Below, in pieces: positions 10,703 to 22,350 of a stretch of DNA of 64,000 nt. Positions within the stretch are counted from its first letter, which is position 1. The number at the start of each line of letters is the position of its first letter. This DNA comes from Bathymodiolus brooksi (lineage: Eukaryota > Mollusca > Bivalvia > Mytilida > Modiolidae): assembly GCA_963680875.1 (NCBI GenBank), contig OY804578.1, positions 101,275,689 to 101,339,688 on the forward strand. Direction: 5' to 3'. A program made the translations under genes and the position numbers. Under the pieces are notes generated by a model, which saw only the letters and a list, made by a program, of their open reading frames with translations, had not been told where the DNA came from and searched no databases.

Positions 10703-13700
10703 GAGAAGGCATGTCTAATATTTACAGTTAGAAATACATTTATTTTTAAACATAATTTTAGGCGGGATCACATTGTAGGCGCAATGACCCAAAAGACTAA
10801 TTGTTTTAAATATAGACAAATGATACAATGTACTTACGAGCGATATTTGTACGGAAAGCGTTCCCGTTAATGTAGCACTTATAAATGTATTGATTGCATG
10901 TACGTACTAACAATCCAGGTAGATTTTATACCATGGTAGACATATTTAAAAGGTTTATATAAATATAATACTGTTCGTCCATATACCACACTAAAATCAA
11001 ATCATACCATTTATAAGCGTGTAAACATTTATTTTAGTATACTTATTTATATCTTTAAATGGATAAGATTGTCAATATCAACATTTTCAGTCGACTGTGA
11101 AATATGTGTTAGCTTTGTAAAATATCTATATGATTATGTATCCCTATACGAATTTTAATCAAAACTTATAAAAACCATGTTTTTGTCTAATTGAAATTTC
11201 GTCATTGATTTATTTTATCCCTTTAAGTTAAAAAAAATATAAATGGACGTTCCGGGCGCATCATGATACAACCAAAAAATTCCCCTTGAACCAGTTTCGC
11301 TTAAATCGATTTTCGAGCAATAGTCATCAGTTTGGTAGAATCTATTAAAAAAAGCACAGGAACGAATTTCATAAGGAATCGAACAATTAAACCTTAGGTC
11401 GGTTTTAAAATAGAAATTAATACATTATATGTAAAACAAAACAAACGCCAGATAAAACTCTGACCATACCTTGATATAAATATAACTGCTTTAAATACAT
11501 TATTTTCCGTTGGTCTGTAATTGGAACAATTCTTGTAACAGAATGGAGTGCACTTGCGATGATTAGCTAAACAGTTCCTTAATCACATTTGAGTTTTCTT
11601 TTTTTAAGTTCAGGATTATTCGAGAGAATCTGTTGATTAAATATATTTTAGATTTGCTTTTTTACTTACCTTAATGTTAACTAGTGAAAAACGACGACAA
11701 CCGGGCACATGGATTCTTGTCCTCTGTGTAACCGCATATTGTCATACTTTCTGCATCGCCTTGGTGGTGCAGTGGTTAGCGCACGCGTGTTCTCCTCTGA
11801 AAGAGGCAGATTGTTCGGATCAAACTTGTGACTATATCAATTCGCATTAGCTGCTTCTCTGCTAACAACATAACAATATAATCAATCAATTAAAATCGTA
11901 ATCATTTAAAATCGTCCGTCAATACAACGATAATTTAATGCTAAATCAGATTTAATGTTATCAGTTTTAATATTTTTGTTCTAAGAGTAATGGTTTTCAA
12001 CCAACAGATTCTACCTTCCTACATGTAGATAGTAGTCAGTTATAACTACCAGCATTGTTTGGTTCTGCTGTTGTAATGTCCATGTTTATATCGCCGTTCA
12101 CTTTTGTAACAGTATATGTGGTCTCTTTGAACAGGTTTTTATTGTTTGTTTATATATGTATTGCTGTCGGAGATCCAATTGTCAAGAGGGGGTTGGGATC
12201 CCATTAACCGGTTTAACCCCTCAGCATTTGTGTGCCTGTTCTAAGCCAGGACCTGGATTTCTTACGTCATATATCGTGTGTTTTTTTATACTGATTGAGT
12301 TGTGCTGATAGGTGATAGTTCGTTTTATCGATATTTGTGGAATCGTTGCCCACTACTGTTTAAACTTTAATTTCACAATTACCCTCGATGCAACCATTTA
12401 ACAACTTCACCCACTTGGTCTTAGGTGGCATGCAACACATAGTTGTCCCTGCTCTCCTCGTTTCTACCAATCTTCTATAGGGTAATGACGTATGGGAACA
12501 TAGCAGAAGGGGGAACTATTACCCACACCCCTTTGATAATCCAATCCTTGACAGACATTACCCTTCAGACAATCATACAACAATTGTACCTACACAGAAT
12601 AGGATGACATGCAATTCCTAAGATCCACAGCTACCCACTATACTAGTAACCGTCCAGAGCTGGGTGGTAGGTAACATAGCCGAAATATGACATACTTCCT
12701 TCGATAATCAAACTATAGAGAGATATAATCCTTGATATAGGCTATACGACAAATTTGCCCACCCATAACATGCAACATAAGGGATCCGTAATATCTACTC
12801 GGCTATCAGCTGTCCGTATAACGGTATACAACAAGGTGTAATGGTGGATTGTAGGTTACTTAACGTTCAACGGCAAACATTCGATATATATCTAGGACGA
12901 CAAAAATAATTCACATAGCATGAACTTAATTGTTGCATTCTGGAAAATGTTGTCTTTTATGTGCGCAGAGAAGTAGGGTTATTGTATTTTAACGCCATTT
13001 TCAACAATATTTCAGTTATATCGTGGCGGTCAGTTTTATTGGCAGGGAAAATCGGAGTACCCGGAGAAAAACACAGACCTGTCGCAAGTAACTGACTAGA
13101 TCTCACCGTGAGCGGCCCCCGTATGTGCACAAGAGTGTATCATTCTCAACTGACATTCGCATTCGTGTCGCACTCCATGCGCTTTAATTGTTTCTTTATC
13201 AAATACAAATTGATGATATAATGTATCAATTAAATGTAATTCTTTAAGTCTAAGTCCCTTCTTAGATATTCAAATGATTACATTAATAGTCAATACAAGT
13301 CACCAAACATTCCACAGAAAAATACGTTTAATCCGTACATTGTTTTATCCGTTAATACGGATGTATGATTGTACGGAAATTAATAAAGGAACACATTAGT
13401 TATTTTATGTATAACAATTTCCAGGGAAATAACAGACCTCATTACAATTTAAAAACAAGCCAACATAATAAGTTTTTTGTATTCACTCACTTACAATTGG
13501 TCTGCTTATTATTACTTTTTCCTGTTATTGTCCGGTAACGCTGAATCAGCGCTTAAAATTAATAAATAATTCATTTTATGGATTAATTGAAGAAAAAACA
13601 CTTAGCATCGCAATTTTAAACAGGAAGTGCTATTGAGTTAGAAATATTGAAACGCAATATGACTAAGAGATAACTTCAGTTGATAATTTTGGTTGGTTGA

Positions 13701-15406
13701 ATTATGGTGTTTAACGCCACTTTCAACAATTTTCCAGTTATATCATGGCGGTCAGTTTTATTGGTGGAGGAAACTGGAGTACTAGGAGAAAACCAACAAC
13801 ATACCGGAAGTCACTGACAAACTTTATCACACAATGTTGTATCGAGTACACGAATGGGGTTAGCACACACAACTTTAGTGGTGATAGGCACCGATTGCAC
13901 AGGTAGTTCCATACGATCGCAACCACGACGGCCCCCTGATAATCTTGACTCTTGTTTATCTCAAATACTCGAGCGCTCTTTATAGCATGGAAATCTTAAA
14001 CAGGAACTCTGATTGGGTTAGAAATATTGAAACGCAATATGACTAAGAGATAACTTCAGTTGATAATTTTGACTTTTGTTTATCTCAAATATTCGAACTT
14101 TCTATCAATTCACTAAGAATGGAGGTTTGGGTCCATAAAACTAGATTAAGTCCGTCACTTTTTTGTTGAAGTGCCTGTGCAAAGCCAGGAAAGTGAGTGA
14201 TCATGTATTATATATGTGTGTTGGGAGTATCGATTGGGTATCGATTTTGCTTATGTTTCTACGATATTTTAATAGGATTTATAAAGTTTCCCCCCCCAAA
14301 AAAAATCAATAAAAAAAAATAATCGTGTATATTAAAGTAGGCGCTGTGATAGGTCTATATGTGGAATCTTTGAGTTCCACAGGGAAATCTTGAGGTGATG
14401 AATAAGTTGACCTAGCCACCAAGCTACCAACACTAACACCGACTTTTTGATACATTGGAATCTCTGCAAAGAACGTGACATTATGCAAGCATCAGGTTTT
14501 CATTGACGGCCCTTCCTAAAGTTGGTGTGTTTATTTGATTTGTCATGCACAAGAAAGGTTTGAAGATACCAAAGAGGTAATCAGAAGATACCAAACAGTT
14601 GAAGAGCAGACTCGCAAAAATTCTAATTTTCCGGTCCGTGGAATATTTAAAAATCCAAGGGAGATAATCGTAAATATTTTCCGCTAGATGGCGCTTCACA
14701 AACCCAAACAATTATACATACTTGGAAAACTACGTTTTTGTTCTATTAAACCAATGAAAATGATTGAAATATGATTAAAAATCACATTTATATTTATTAA
14801 TGGTCATGATTTTCAGTCTGGTATAAAATCGGTCTGCGATGAATGTAAAAATAACGGTTTTTTTCTTTACCTCGGAAAATCGTAATTTTTTTTTGACGCG
14901 TATGTTTACACTTTTTGCATCTGACAGAATAAAGTTCCCGTGGAGGGAAAAATTAAAAAACTGGTTCCTTGGACAGAATAATATCTACACTTCATCGGGT
15001 AAAAGGGAATTTACATCACTCGTAACAGTTTAAGAAAAATAGTCCATATTCCAACGTCACCCAAACAGAGTCAAGGTTGAACAATTTGCTCCTCCCATTT
15101 TACTCGTACAATCAATATTTACACATGTAAACAATGGAATAACGGTAGGCATGTGAGGTAAAACACACTGTTTTGATGTACAATGCAAATTGTCTAGAAA
15201 TTCGATGCATTTATCCCATTCTGTCAATCTCGTGGGTTCACAACTACAACCCGAATTTGGTTATATGCACCCCCCTTTTCTGAAATATGCCACCAAAGTC
15301 AAACTGTCAACGGGTGCAGGCCTTTTAGTTTTAGTAAGGGACGGTACCAGGTACCCACTTAAAATGGTAATTGGTACCTCCTAATTTCAAAGAATGTTGT
15401 ACAGCA

Positions 15407-15596
15407 TGTTTATTTGCTCATTTGTTTATATGACTGAGTGGTTTTTATTTGTAGATAATTTAACCAGGTTGTTAATTTTTAGGTTTTATTTTTAGTTGAA
15501 ATATATAGGAAAATCAAAGTCAATTTTTATTTGTTATATTTAAATTATGTACAAATAAAAACCACTCATATAAACATAATGAGCAAATAAACAGTC
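15407..15596. repeat. Inverted repeat, ~45-bp arms
   Basis: Left arm TGTTTATTTGCTCATTTGTT onward to GAGTGGTTTTTATTTGT. The right arm is its reverse complement with few differences, ending at ~15596. The loop is about 95 bp. It could fold as a hairpin or be a small nested foldback. Confidence 0.8.
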
Positions 15597-15842
15597 AAAA
15601 TAGACAATTCTGAATGTTTTGGTGTAAAATTTGTTAAAATCTATCCAGAAATGACTTCACAATAATATTTTGAAAATTCAAAATATCGTTTTGGTTGATT
15701 ATATAGGGATTTTTTTTTACATGTGGCAATATTTTTGGCCACATGCTGTATAAGATATTCATGAAAAATGTTCAATTTTTAAGAAAAAGTACTGCCTGTA
15801 AATAGTGAAGTACTGGTACATTTGAAAAATTTTGAAAGCCCT

Positions 15843-16330
15843 GCAGGGTGCATGAAGCCAGTCCACCAAGCCCTTGCATAAACTGTAAACGAGAAGATGT
15901 GACTAAGTGCTACTGGCACCTCTCACAGGGGCGAAATCAACCACTGTTTTATGCTTTTGTCAAAAATGCATATGCATTCAAAGATGATGACTGTATTTGT
16001 AGAATGTGTGAGGCTTGATTTAGAAAATCACTCGAAATGTCCCACGATACAGAAGCAACATCAAGCAAAAGAAAATATGATTCAGCTATAGATATAAGCT
16101 GTGCATTTGAAACAAATGATTTAAATTTAACAACAGCAAACTTTGACAGCTATGGTAATGTGTCATTTGACCCATGTGAATTTACACTCCATACTGCGGC
16201 TAATGCAGAAAATAATGACTGTAGTAAAAAACTTGTATGCTTTTTGCAACACATGAACATGTGTGAAAAAAATGGTGACCATTCGACATCAGTTAATGTT
16301 GACTTATGCAAGTCATGCTTTCAGATTTAG
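15843..16330 (+). pseudogene. Degenerate Cys-rich transposon ORF fragment
   Basis: One reading frame runs from about 15843 (after a possible acceptor CCCTGCAG) to the TAG ending at 16330. A single internal TGA (about 16016) splits it. The first part has CINCKREDVTKC followed by YWH (C-x2-C-x7-C-x2-H) and then CICRMC, a zinc-binding-like arrangement. The second part (from an ATG at 16037, 97 codons) is acidic and Asn/Cys-rich with no known fold. It sits centrally in the 3.3-kb TIR element, so it is probably the remains of its protein, but I see no DDE triad or other transposase signature. Function is inferred from position only. Confidence 0.45.
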
Positions 16331-17920
16331 CTAGATCAGAATAACAACGAAGCATGTACATCTAATCAATTTTTTCTCTATTGATCACTACAAGAAATAT
16401 AGAAATTTCAAACCCCAACTAGAATGTTGCTTTTGTGACAAAAGTATATACAGTCAAAGAAAGACCATTTAATTTAAGGGAAAGGATCTTCTAGAAAGAA
16501 TAAAGTTAATTTTAAATTCTGATGCATTTGTGTATGCAAATTTTCTATGGTAATGACATCAGCATATTCAGTTAGAATTTAAATTAGAGCCCCATCCGGT
16601 TTTCTCCTATTATTCACATGTTTTATTATTTTTAATAAATAAATTTAGTTGAAGTTTTTGTGAATTTTATTTTGTAAAAAGTTATCAAATAATGGATCTT
16701 AGTACAGTATGATCTGCTTTTGTTTAAAAACAAAAGGTTAAAAACATTACACCCCTCGCCCCTTTTTATAAAGAAACATCTATAAAGTATAACACGAGTT
16801 CTGCTCAAGAGTCATTACGAGGATGTACTATGCATGTGATAAAATTTTATATTTTTTTCATTATCATCATTTTCTTTCATTTGTCTTTTATAAGATCATT
16901 TACATTGAAAAAAGTATCACTTGTATCAAGTACATTGACATCAACATGCTCGTGGTGGGTTGCTAGGGGGCGCTATACATGATTTGTATGGTGAATCCAC
17001 CAATAAAACCGGTGGACGTGTTTGAATAGCCTTATATGTTAAAAAACAGTTGAAAGTAATTTTTAATATTCCAAGATTTACCATTGCATATGAAAATATG
17101 ACTGTTTTTTTTTTCTCAAGTTCATTCGATAAATTTAGTAGACCATTACAGTTGATTCTTGTTTTGTTATACCTTCATGGAACAACTTTACATGTATTTC
17201 GACCGAAAAGTCAGCTTACCAGGATTACTTTTACAGTAATATAATTGCTCCTTACTTAATACTGTTGTGGTTCCATAAAATCTCAAATTTGGACTCATCT
17301 GTTAAATTATATTTGATCAATTTAATAGCTGTAGATATAATAAACAATTATTCTGACTAATTTCAACATTTTTAATACAAAATAATATTTGTTTTATTGA
17401 GAAAACGCATTTACTTACACTCGTTCTATAAATAGAATGTTAAAAATTACGGAGTATGTGATGATTCTAGTTATCTCCCTTGAATCCAACCAAAATGTGA
17501 CACGATCCATCTGACAGAAAAAGTTCTATTGTATGTTTAATTACAGAAAATGTTTCTTTGAAATACTAATATAGAAATCTATGGAACTATATATATGATT
17601 TTCCATCACCCTTTCGGCAAATATTTTAATTTTTAATTTTTCGTGTTTTTTGAAACAACTTCCGCCATTTCCGTGTCGTTTTAATTTCTGCATTACTCCT
17701 TTGTTACAAGAAGTTCAAGCACGGGGCCTCAAATTTATATGAAAGAAACAATGTTCTATGTTTTTCTCGCTTCTTCGGTTATATTTGACGCTCGCAACGA
17801 TTAAAACGAGTGAATTTTCAACACTTGGTCGATGTATTCTAAAACGTGTCCGATTCCGGTAAAAAATGTACGTGACAAATTAATTGAAATGACGCCATTA
17901 TCGAGTCTGCTCTCCGACTG

Positions 17921-18090
17921 AAAGGGGTAATCAAAAGATACCAAAGGGGTAATCAAAAGATACCAAAGGGGTAATCAGAAGATACCAGAGGGGTAATAAG
18001 AAGATACCAAAGGGGTAATCAGAAGATACTAAAGTGGTAATCAGAAGATACCAAAGGGGTAATCAGAAGATACCAAAGGGGTAATCAGAA
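17921..18090. repeat. 22-bp minisatellite, remainder of array in copy 2
   Basis: Same 22-bp unit as 9523-9797. Together with 14564-14595 it makes about nine units, versus about 12.5 in copy 1. The arrays have therefore changed length since the segmental duplication. Confidence 0.88.
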
Positions 18091-18935
18091 ACCGTAATTC
18101 ATAAAGACAGACAATGCAATTGCTAAAAGAAAACAGACAAAAAGACAAAGAGTGATCTACAAAAACACTACATAGAAAACTAAAGATCGAGCAACCCAAA
18201 CCCCACTAAGAACCGAGGGTAAAATCGTGTGCTCCGGAAGGGTAAGCAGTTCCTTTCCCACATGTGACACCTGCCGTGTTACTCCTGATATTAACCGGGT
18301 GATAAGTCATGAATGAGCAAAAGGACCTGATTGTAATTACGACAAACGGAACATATCCGTGGTCATTTTTGACACGGATATCCCGTAATCGTTAACCAGG
18401 TCATGGTGGCGACCGTAAAAAGGTTGGAAGTGATTACTTCAACTTAGCCACTAGGAACCCTTGGTTCAGTAGCTTCCTTGTTAGCAGCAACACTCTATCA
18501 AAGAAATCATCATAAGAACCACAAGCTGTCTAATATCGGATCAACTGAGAGATATATACTCCATATGCAGGTATAGCTGAAATGTTGCTACAAATAAATG
18601 GAAAGTTCACAATGGGAAAATTGAAATCATCTCTTTTGCAGTACGATATCGTTCTTAAACGGCACTCGCTGTCAATGTCGAGGTGTAGGTCAAGGTATGC
18701 AGCAAACGTAGCGGTATATGTGATCTTTATTTCAAACTCAATAGGGTAGATGCGATCAACAAAATCATCAAACTTACAAATATTATGAAAGGGCAGCCCA
18801 GGAAAGTCCCTTTCGTAAGGAATTGTAACCGGTAGAGGATATACTACATGTAGGTCATATTTAAACAGAAAAATAAAACATAATCTGCAATTCTTTTTTA
18901 ATATGGCACTAAATGTTATTAAATTTTCATACACA
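18086..18935 (-). mobile_element. Retroelement 3' region, antisense
   Basis: The non-coding 3' part (18086-18529) and the end of the reverse-transcriptase-type ORF are on the minus strand. The 3' part recurs in degenerate form at 21240-21350, 21785-21930 and 30780-31259. I recall this repeat as common in mussel genomes. The class (Penelope-like or non-LTR) cannot be settled from the C-terminus. Confidence 0.7.
18530..18934 (-). pseudogene. Retroelement polyprotein C-terminal fragment
   Basis: A 134-codon open frame. It includes YLDLHLDIDSE, KRDDFNFPIVNFPF and PAYGVYISQLIRY, the C-terminal motifs of a reverse-transcriptase ORF family shared with 29450-29887. It ends at a TAG right after LIRY. 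Reading on past the stop gives related sequence (FDRVLLLTRKLLNQGFL) with further stops, so the ORF is broken. The frame is open at its N-terminal side only to 18934. Confidence 0.7.
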
Positions 18936-18974
18936 TGCGAAGTTTAATATGACTTATTTGTTTTTCTATTTTGC

Positions 18975-19245
18975 TTGGTTGGTTTATTGTGTTTAAAGCC
19001 ACATTCAACAATATTTCAGTTATATCGTGGAGGTCAGTTTTATTGATTGAGGAACTCGGTGTACCCAGAGAAAACCACCGACCTGCCGTAAGTCACTGAC
19101 AATCTTTATCACATAATGTTGTATCGAGTACATCTCGCCTGAGCGGGATTCGAACTCATAACTTTAGTGGTGATAGCGCACTGATTGCATAGGTATTTGT
19201 AAATCAAACTACCATACTATCACGACCATGACGCCCCCCCCCCCT
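18975..19245 (-). mobile_element. Meta-SINE, full length
   Basis: Complete on the minus strand, tail (CCAA)n-like at 18975, head ending in a C-run at about 19230-19243. It includes GAGCGGGATTCGAACTCAT (B box) and GTGGAGGTCAGTTTTATTG. Confidence 0.87.
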
Positions 19246-19621
19246 TTTTTATCATTGTACCTATATATAAGTCAATTACATAGAACGTACCATGGAACAA
19301 TTTCCCTTGCATGTTAGCCAATAATACAGACACTAGACTAAGCAATCTTCTTTTTGTTAGAATAAGAATTATTTAGATAATTTTCCTGATTGAAAACTCA
19401 ACATGACAGAAAATAATCCTTTCTTCAGAATCAACAACCCTCCTTAAGAGGTCACCTGTTTTAAAAGACCACTTTATATTATCCACGATCTGTAATCAAG
19501 ACTTGATAACTTGTACCATTAATTGGACTAGAAATGATATGTCTCAGCTTAATGGAAATTGTGTCGTCCGAGGATTTGTTCTGCCCCCTGACATCTTGTT
19601 TTTGCATCCGATTCCCCAATA
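19246..19621. other. No gene seen
   Basis: AT-rich. CTTAAGAGGTCACCTGTTTT (about 19443) is related to the motif at 52733-52805 in the phosphatase gene's intron 5, which suggests a short dispersed repeat. Confidence 0.55.
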
Positions 19622-19636
19622 TTACATCTATATTTC

Positions 19637-19973
19637 AACCGTATTGGTGGCGTAATGGTTAGCGTGCTCGCCTCGAGTGCGGTAGATCGTGGGTTCCAGC
19701 CCAGATCGGGTCAAACCAATAACTATAAAATTGGTATTTGTCGCTTCTCCGCTAAGCACGCAGTATTAAGGAGAAAGAGCAAAGACTGGTTGGCTCGGAA
19801 TCAGAATAATGTGGAGCAACATGTCTACCCACGGGCTGTTGTTTCATTGAGCTAGCACTATAAAAATCCAACTCAGCGGACCTCATCATCATCTCATTAA
19901 AAATTAACTTGTTCTTGGCATGAAATAGCTGAAAAATTGCTGAATTGGCGTTAAACAACAATCACTCACTCGC
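19637..19973 (+). mobile_element. Second-family tRNA-derived SINE, complete
   Basis: Head GGTGGCGTAATGGTTAGCGT and a B-box-like GTGGGTTCCAGCCC. The body holds TTGTCGCTTCTCCGCTAAGC, AAGACTGGTTGGCTCGGAAT and GCTAGCACTATAAAAATCCA. The 3' end is GGCGTTAAACAACAATCACT. It is bounded by a perfect 15-bp target-site duplication TTACATCTATATTTC (19622-19636 and 19974-19988). This is the reference copy for the family in this window. Confidence 0.93.
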
Positions 19974-20164
19974 TTACATCTATATTTCTTTTTTGACTAG
20001 TATTTCTGCGTTCGTCCTACATCAAGACTTCAGGTTTCCATTATCGAAAACATTTCGCAATTTTATTATTTGACAAATCTTTGCTTATGTCTATTTACCA
20101 TAGATTGTTTTGTTGGGAAAACAAACTTTTTCTTTGCTTTTATTCTGTTTAAATTGATTTTTAT

Positions 20165-20470
20165 TTTACACATTTGTTTAAACTAATGAAAGTTTGTTTG
20201 AATTGTTTATTATTTGTATTATAACTGTTACAAAAACAAAGTTTAAACAGTGATGGTCAACAATTGCACCAATATCAACAAAACGCTCGACCATCGCATA
20301 TCTTAAATCATTAATTACAAAAGAGATCACGACATTACATTTATCGTTAACAATCCAGGTTCTTGCATGGCATAGGCAAAACATAGTGGCAGGGTTAAAC
20401 TGGTTAATGGGATCACAACCCATCACTTTTGACATTTGGATCTCCAACGGCAATACAGATACAAGCAAAC
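20165..20470 (-). repeat. Dispersed repeat (relative of 7080-7330)
   Basis: On the minus strand: GGGATCCCATTAACC-like core, CTATGTTTTGCCTATGCCAT, TTGTTGACCATCACTGTTTA. The small frames across it (20178-20598) are repeat translations, not genes. Confidence 0.6.
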
Positions 20471-20625
20471 AATAAAACAACCTGCACAGAATTGTTTCTA
20501 CTCAACAAGACCCCACATATCATCACAAAAATAAATAACAACATAATGATGAAGAGTACAATAGCAGGGTCAGTAAATGCTCGTAGTATATTGACCAATA
20601 TCTATGAAGTAGAATGTGTTGGTTA

Positions 20626-21002
20626 AAGACCAACCCATGGGACAAAATCATTATTCACATCTCCAACAGATTCTATATCATTTTATGAACATCTAGATAA
20701 AATATTGATCTTCGTCTGAGACAAGAATTGTAAATTTAGTCTTTCGGATTCGATGTGTCATCGTTAGAAATGTTTGAAGATATATTATACCCATATATAG
20801 CTAATGGATAATCAAAAGCGTAAATTAAAGAAGGACAATGCAAAACAGAATTGCCAACAAAGTAGGTGAGTTATTATTATTGTTACCGTCAAGTAATCAT
20901 TTTTCAATTATATGATATTACTTTTTGATGTGTGATTATTATGATATCTGATTGATACTGAACCAACAAGGTGAGTTTGGATTTTTATCGGGTAGTCCAC
21001 AA
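20626..21002. other. No gene seen
   Basis: AT-rich, no coding signal, no clear repeat boundary. Confidence 0.55.
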
Positions 21003-21205
21003 ATAAACATGTCGTTCTACTCGGCTACATGATCCTGACTCCATTCAAACCAGTCTTTGTTTTTACCCCTTTGATGATGCATGCTTAGTAGAGAAAAAGC
21101 AAATACCACTTTTTTAATTTTCTTGACCCCACTGGGGATCGAACCCACGATCTATCAGACTCGGGTTGAGCACGATGATCATTACTCGCCGAGGCGATCA
21201 AATGC
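21003..21205 (-). mobile_element. Second-family SINE, 5' portion
   Basis: The reverse complement contains the head with B-box-like TGGGTTCGATCCCCAGTGGG, the middle GCATGCATCATCAAAGGGGT and CAAAGACTGGTTTGAATGGA. The 3' end is lost. Confidence 0.7.
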
Positions 21206-21239
21206 CTAAAGAAATTGGTCAAAATGACAAACAATTGAC

Positions 21240-21350
21240 CGCTAAGCATTCACAGGAAACAAAAGATTGAGCAACACAAATATTTCAAAACCGAGGATGC
21301 ACTCATGTGTTGCGGAACGGTAAACAATTCCTGTTACACTAGTGACTCAC
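21240..21350 (-). mobile_element. Retroelement 3' fragment
   Basis: AAGATTGAGCAACACAAATA, ATGCACTCATGTGTTGCGGA and GTAAACAATTCCTGTTACAC match the 18.18-18.27-kb region. The same element seems to resume at 21785, after the LINE end at 21350-21760. Confidence 0.6.
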
Positions 21351-21760
21351 CACCGTCGGTATCCCATTTATGAGCATGCTTTGATTTCTCTTCGTGAAGA
21401 GTGGGGAATATTGGATCCTGGTCAGGAGTAGGTTATCGAAGATGGTAACACACGTACATGTAGTGCCACCGATTGCCAGTTGAGAATAATGAAAACAATG
21501 TTTGTATATTATTGTAAGATGAATGCAAATATTCTTAAATTTAATCAATTGCTTTCATCTCATAACATTCTGGTATTAGAAAAATTGTGTAAATTTATCA
21601 AAGTAATTGCTGTGAAAGGTTCTCGTCCCGGTTTAGGAAATACATTTTGTTTCTGCACATGCATTTTATGCTTTGTGGATAATACTGTATATGTTGTATT
21701 TATCTTCTCTGTAACTATGTAAAGTATATGAGAATAAAGATCATTCATTCATTCTAAAAA
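21350..21760 (+). mobile_element. Non-LTR (LINE) 3' end fragment
   Basis: The frame LLSSHNILVLEKLCKFIKV resembles the last residues of LINE ORF2 proteins. A short 3' UTR follows, then GAATAAAGATCATTCATTCA, that is, a CATT-type 3' tail. It interrupts a retroelement fragment, so it is the later insertion. Confidence 0.55.
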
Positions 21761-21784
21761 TCCAGTTTTATAAGTCTTGAAAGA

Positions 21785-21930
21785 GGAAAGAAGGACGGCA
21801 TTTGTGACAACAACAAACGAACGATATCCGTGGTCATCTATGAGATGATGGTAGTGGTCATCTGTGAGATGATGGTAGTGGTCATCTGTGAGATGATGGT
21901 ATTGGTCATCTGTGAGATGATGGCAATCGT
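21785..21930 (-). mobile_element. Retroelement fragment with 24-bp minisatellite
   Basis: ACGATATCCGTGGTCATC matches ACATATCCGTGGTCATTTTT at 18350. Within it, 21830-21925 holds four units of GTGGTCATCTGTGAGATGAT plus GGTA (24 bp). Confidence 0.75.
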
Positions 21931-22189
21931 TGAATTACTTGGCAATATAAACGACTGTCTTCTTAACGATACATTAAGAATATAACAAAAAGACAAATTA
22001 CGAACAGATTGTACTGGTCAAGAAATAAAAGCTGCATTTCCTTCAACTTACATTCCCTTTAAATGGAAACTATAATAGTTAATGATATAGTATATTTGAC
22101 AATTCAAATTTTTAATAATAATCATAAAGGAATTACACAAAATATATTTTTATACTATTTACGACTAAGACATTGAATGTAAGGTTATT

Positions 22190-22350
22190 TCAGGAAAGCG
22201 TTGTGTGCACTAAATTAGATATCTACGTTTTTATTACTCTCACTGGGTTGATACCTCTGCTGGTCGACTATTAGTCCTGAAGAGTGTTATCTGCCCAGTA
22301 GTCAGTGTTTCTGTACTGACATTGTGTATTTGATAAATATATTATTGCAA
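22190..22350 (+). repeat. Dispersed mussel repeat, left flank of satellite
   Basis: Starts AGGAAAGCGTTGTGTGCACT and continues AAATTAGATATCTACGTTTT, CACTGGGTTGATACCTCTGC, GCCCAGTAGTCAGTGTTTCT. I recall the last two as hallmarks of an abundant Mytilus repeat. The first ~45 bp recur in the same orientation at 24998-25047. Confidence 0.8.

Larger units (their letters stand above)
14596..17920. mobile_element. 3,325-bp TIR DNA transposon, unclassified
   Basis: The left end reads CAGTTGAAGAGCAGACTCG. The reverse complement of the right end reads CAGTCGGAGAGCAGACTCG, so 17 of 19 positions match. The flanks are CCAAA and AAAGGGG. The other duplication copy has CCAAAGGGG uninterrupted, which gives a 3-bp AAA target-site duplication and an exact empty site. 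The interior is AT-rich, with a broken Cys-rich frame at 15843-16330 and an inverted repeat at 15407-15596. CMC/EnSpm, Harbinger and Academ elements can make 3-bp duplications, but the termini match none of them well enough for me to choose. Confidence 0.9.
10703..18146. repeat. Segmental duplication, copy 2 (interrupted)
   Basis: Homologous to 5702-9854 but split at 14596-17920 by a TIR element. It contains the duplicated SINE head (~11752), dispersed repeat (12130-12380), two Meta-SINEs (12973-13120, 13690-13935) and the 22-bp array, which continues after the insertion at 17921-18090. Confidence 0.92.

Noticed and set aside
10472..10731. Overlapping ORFs in the GC-richer stretch near 10.6 kb
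   Set aside because: Short, no recognisable domain, and they stop within 130 bp of the possible ATG at 10600. Left as unassigned.
20178..20598. Hydrophobic minus-strand ORFs suggesting a membrane protein
   Set aside because: They lie in a dispersed repeat whose relatives at 7.1 and 28.6 kb have no open frame.
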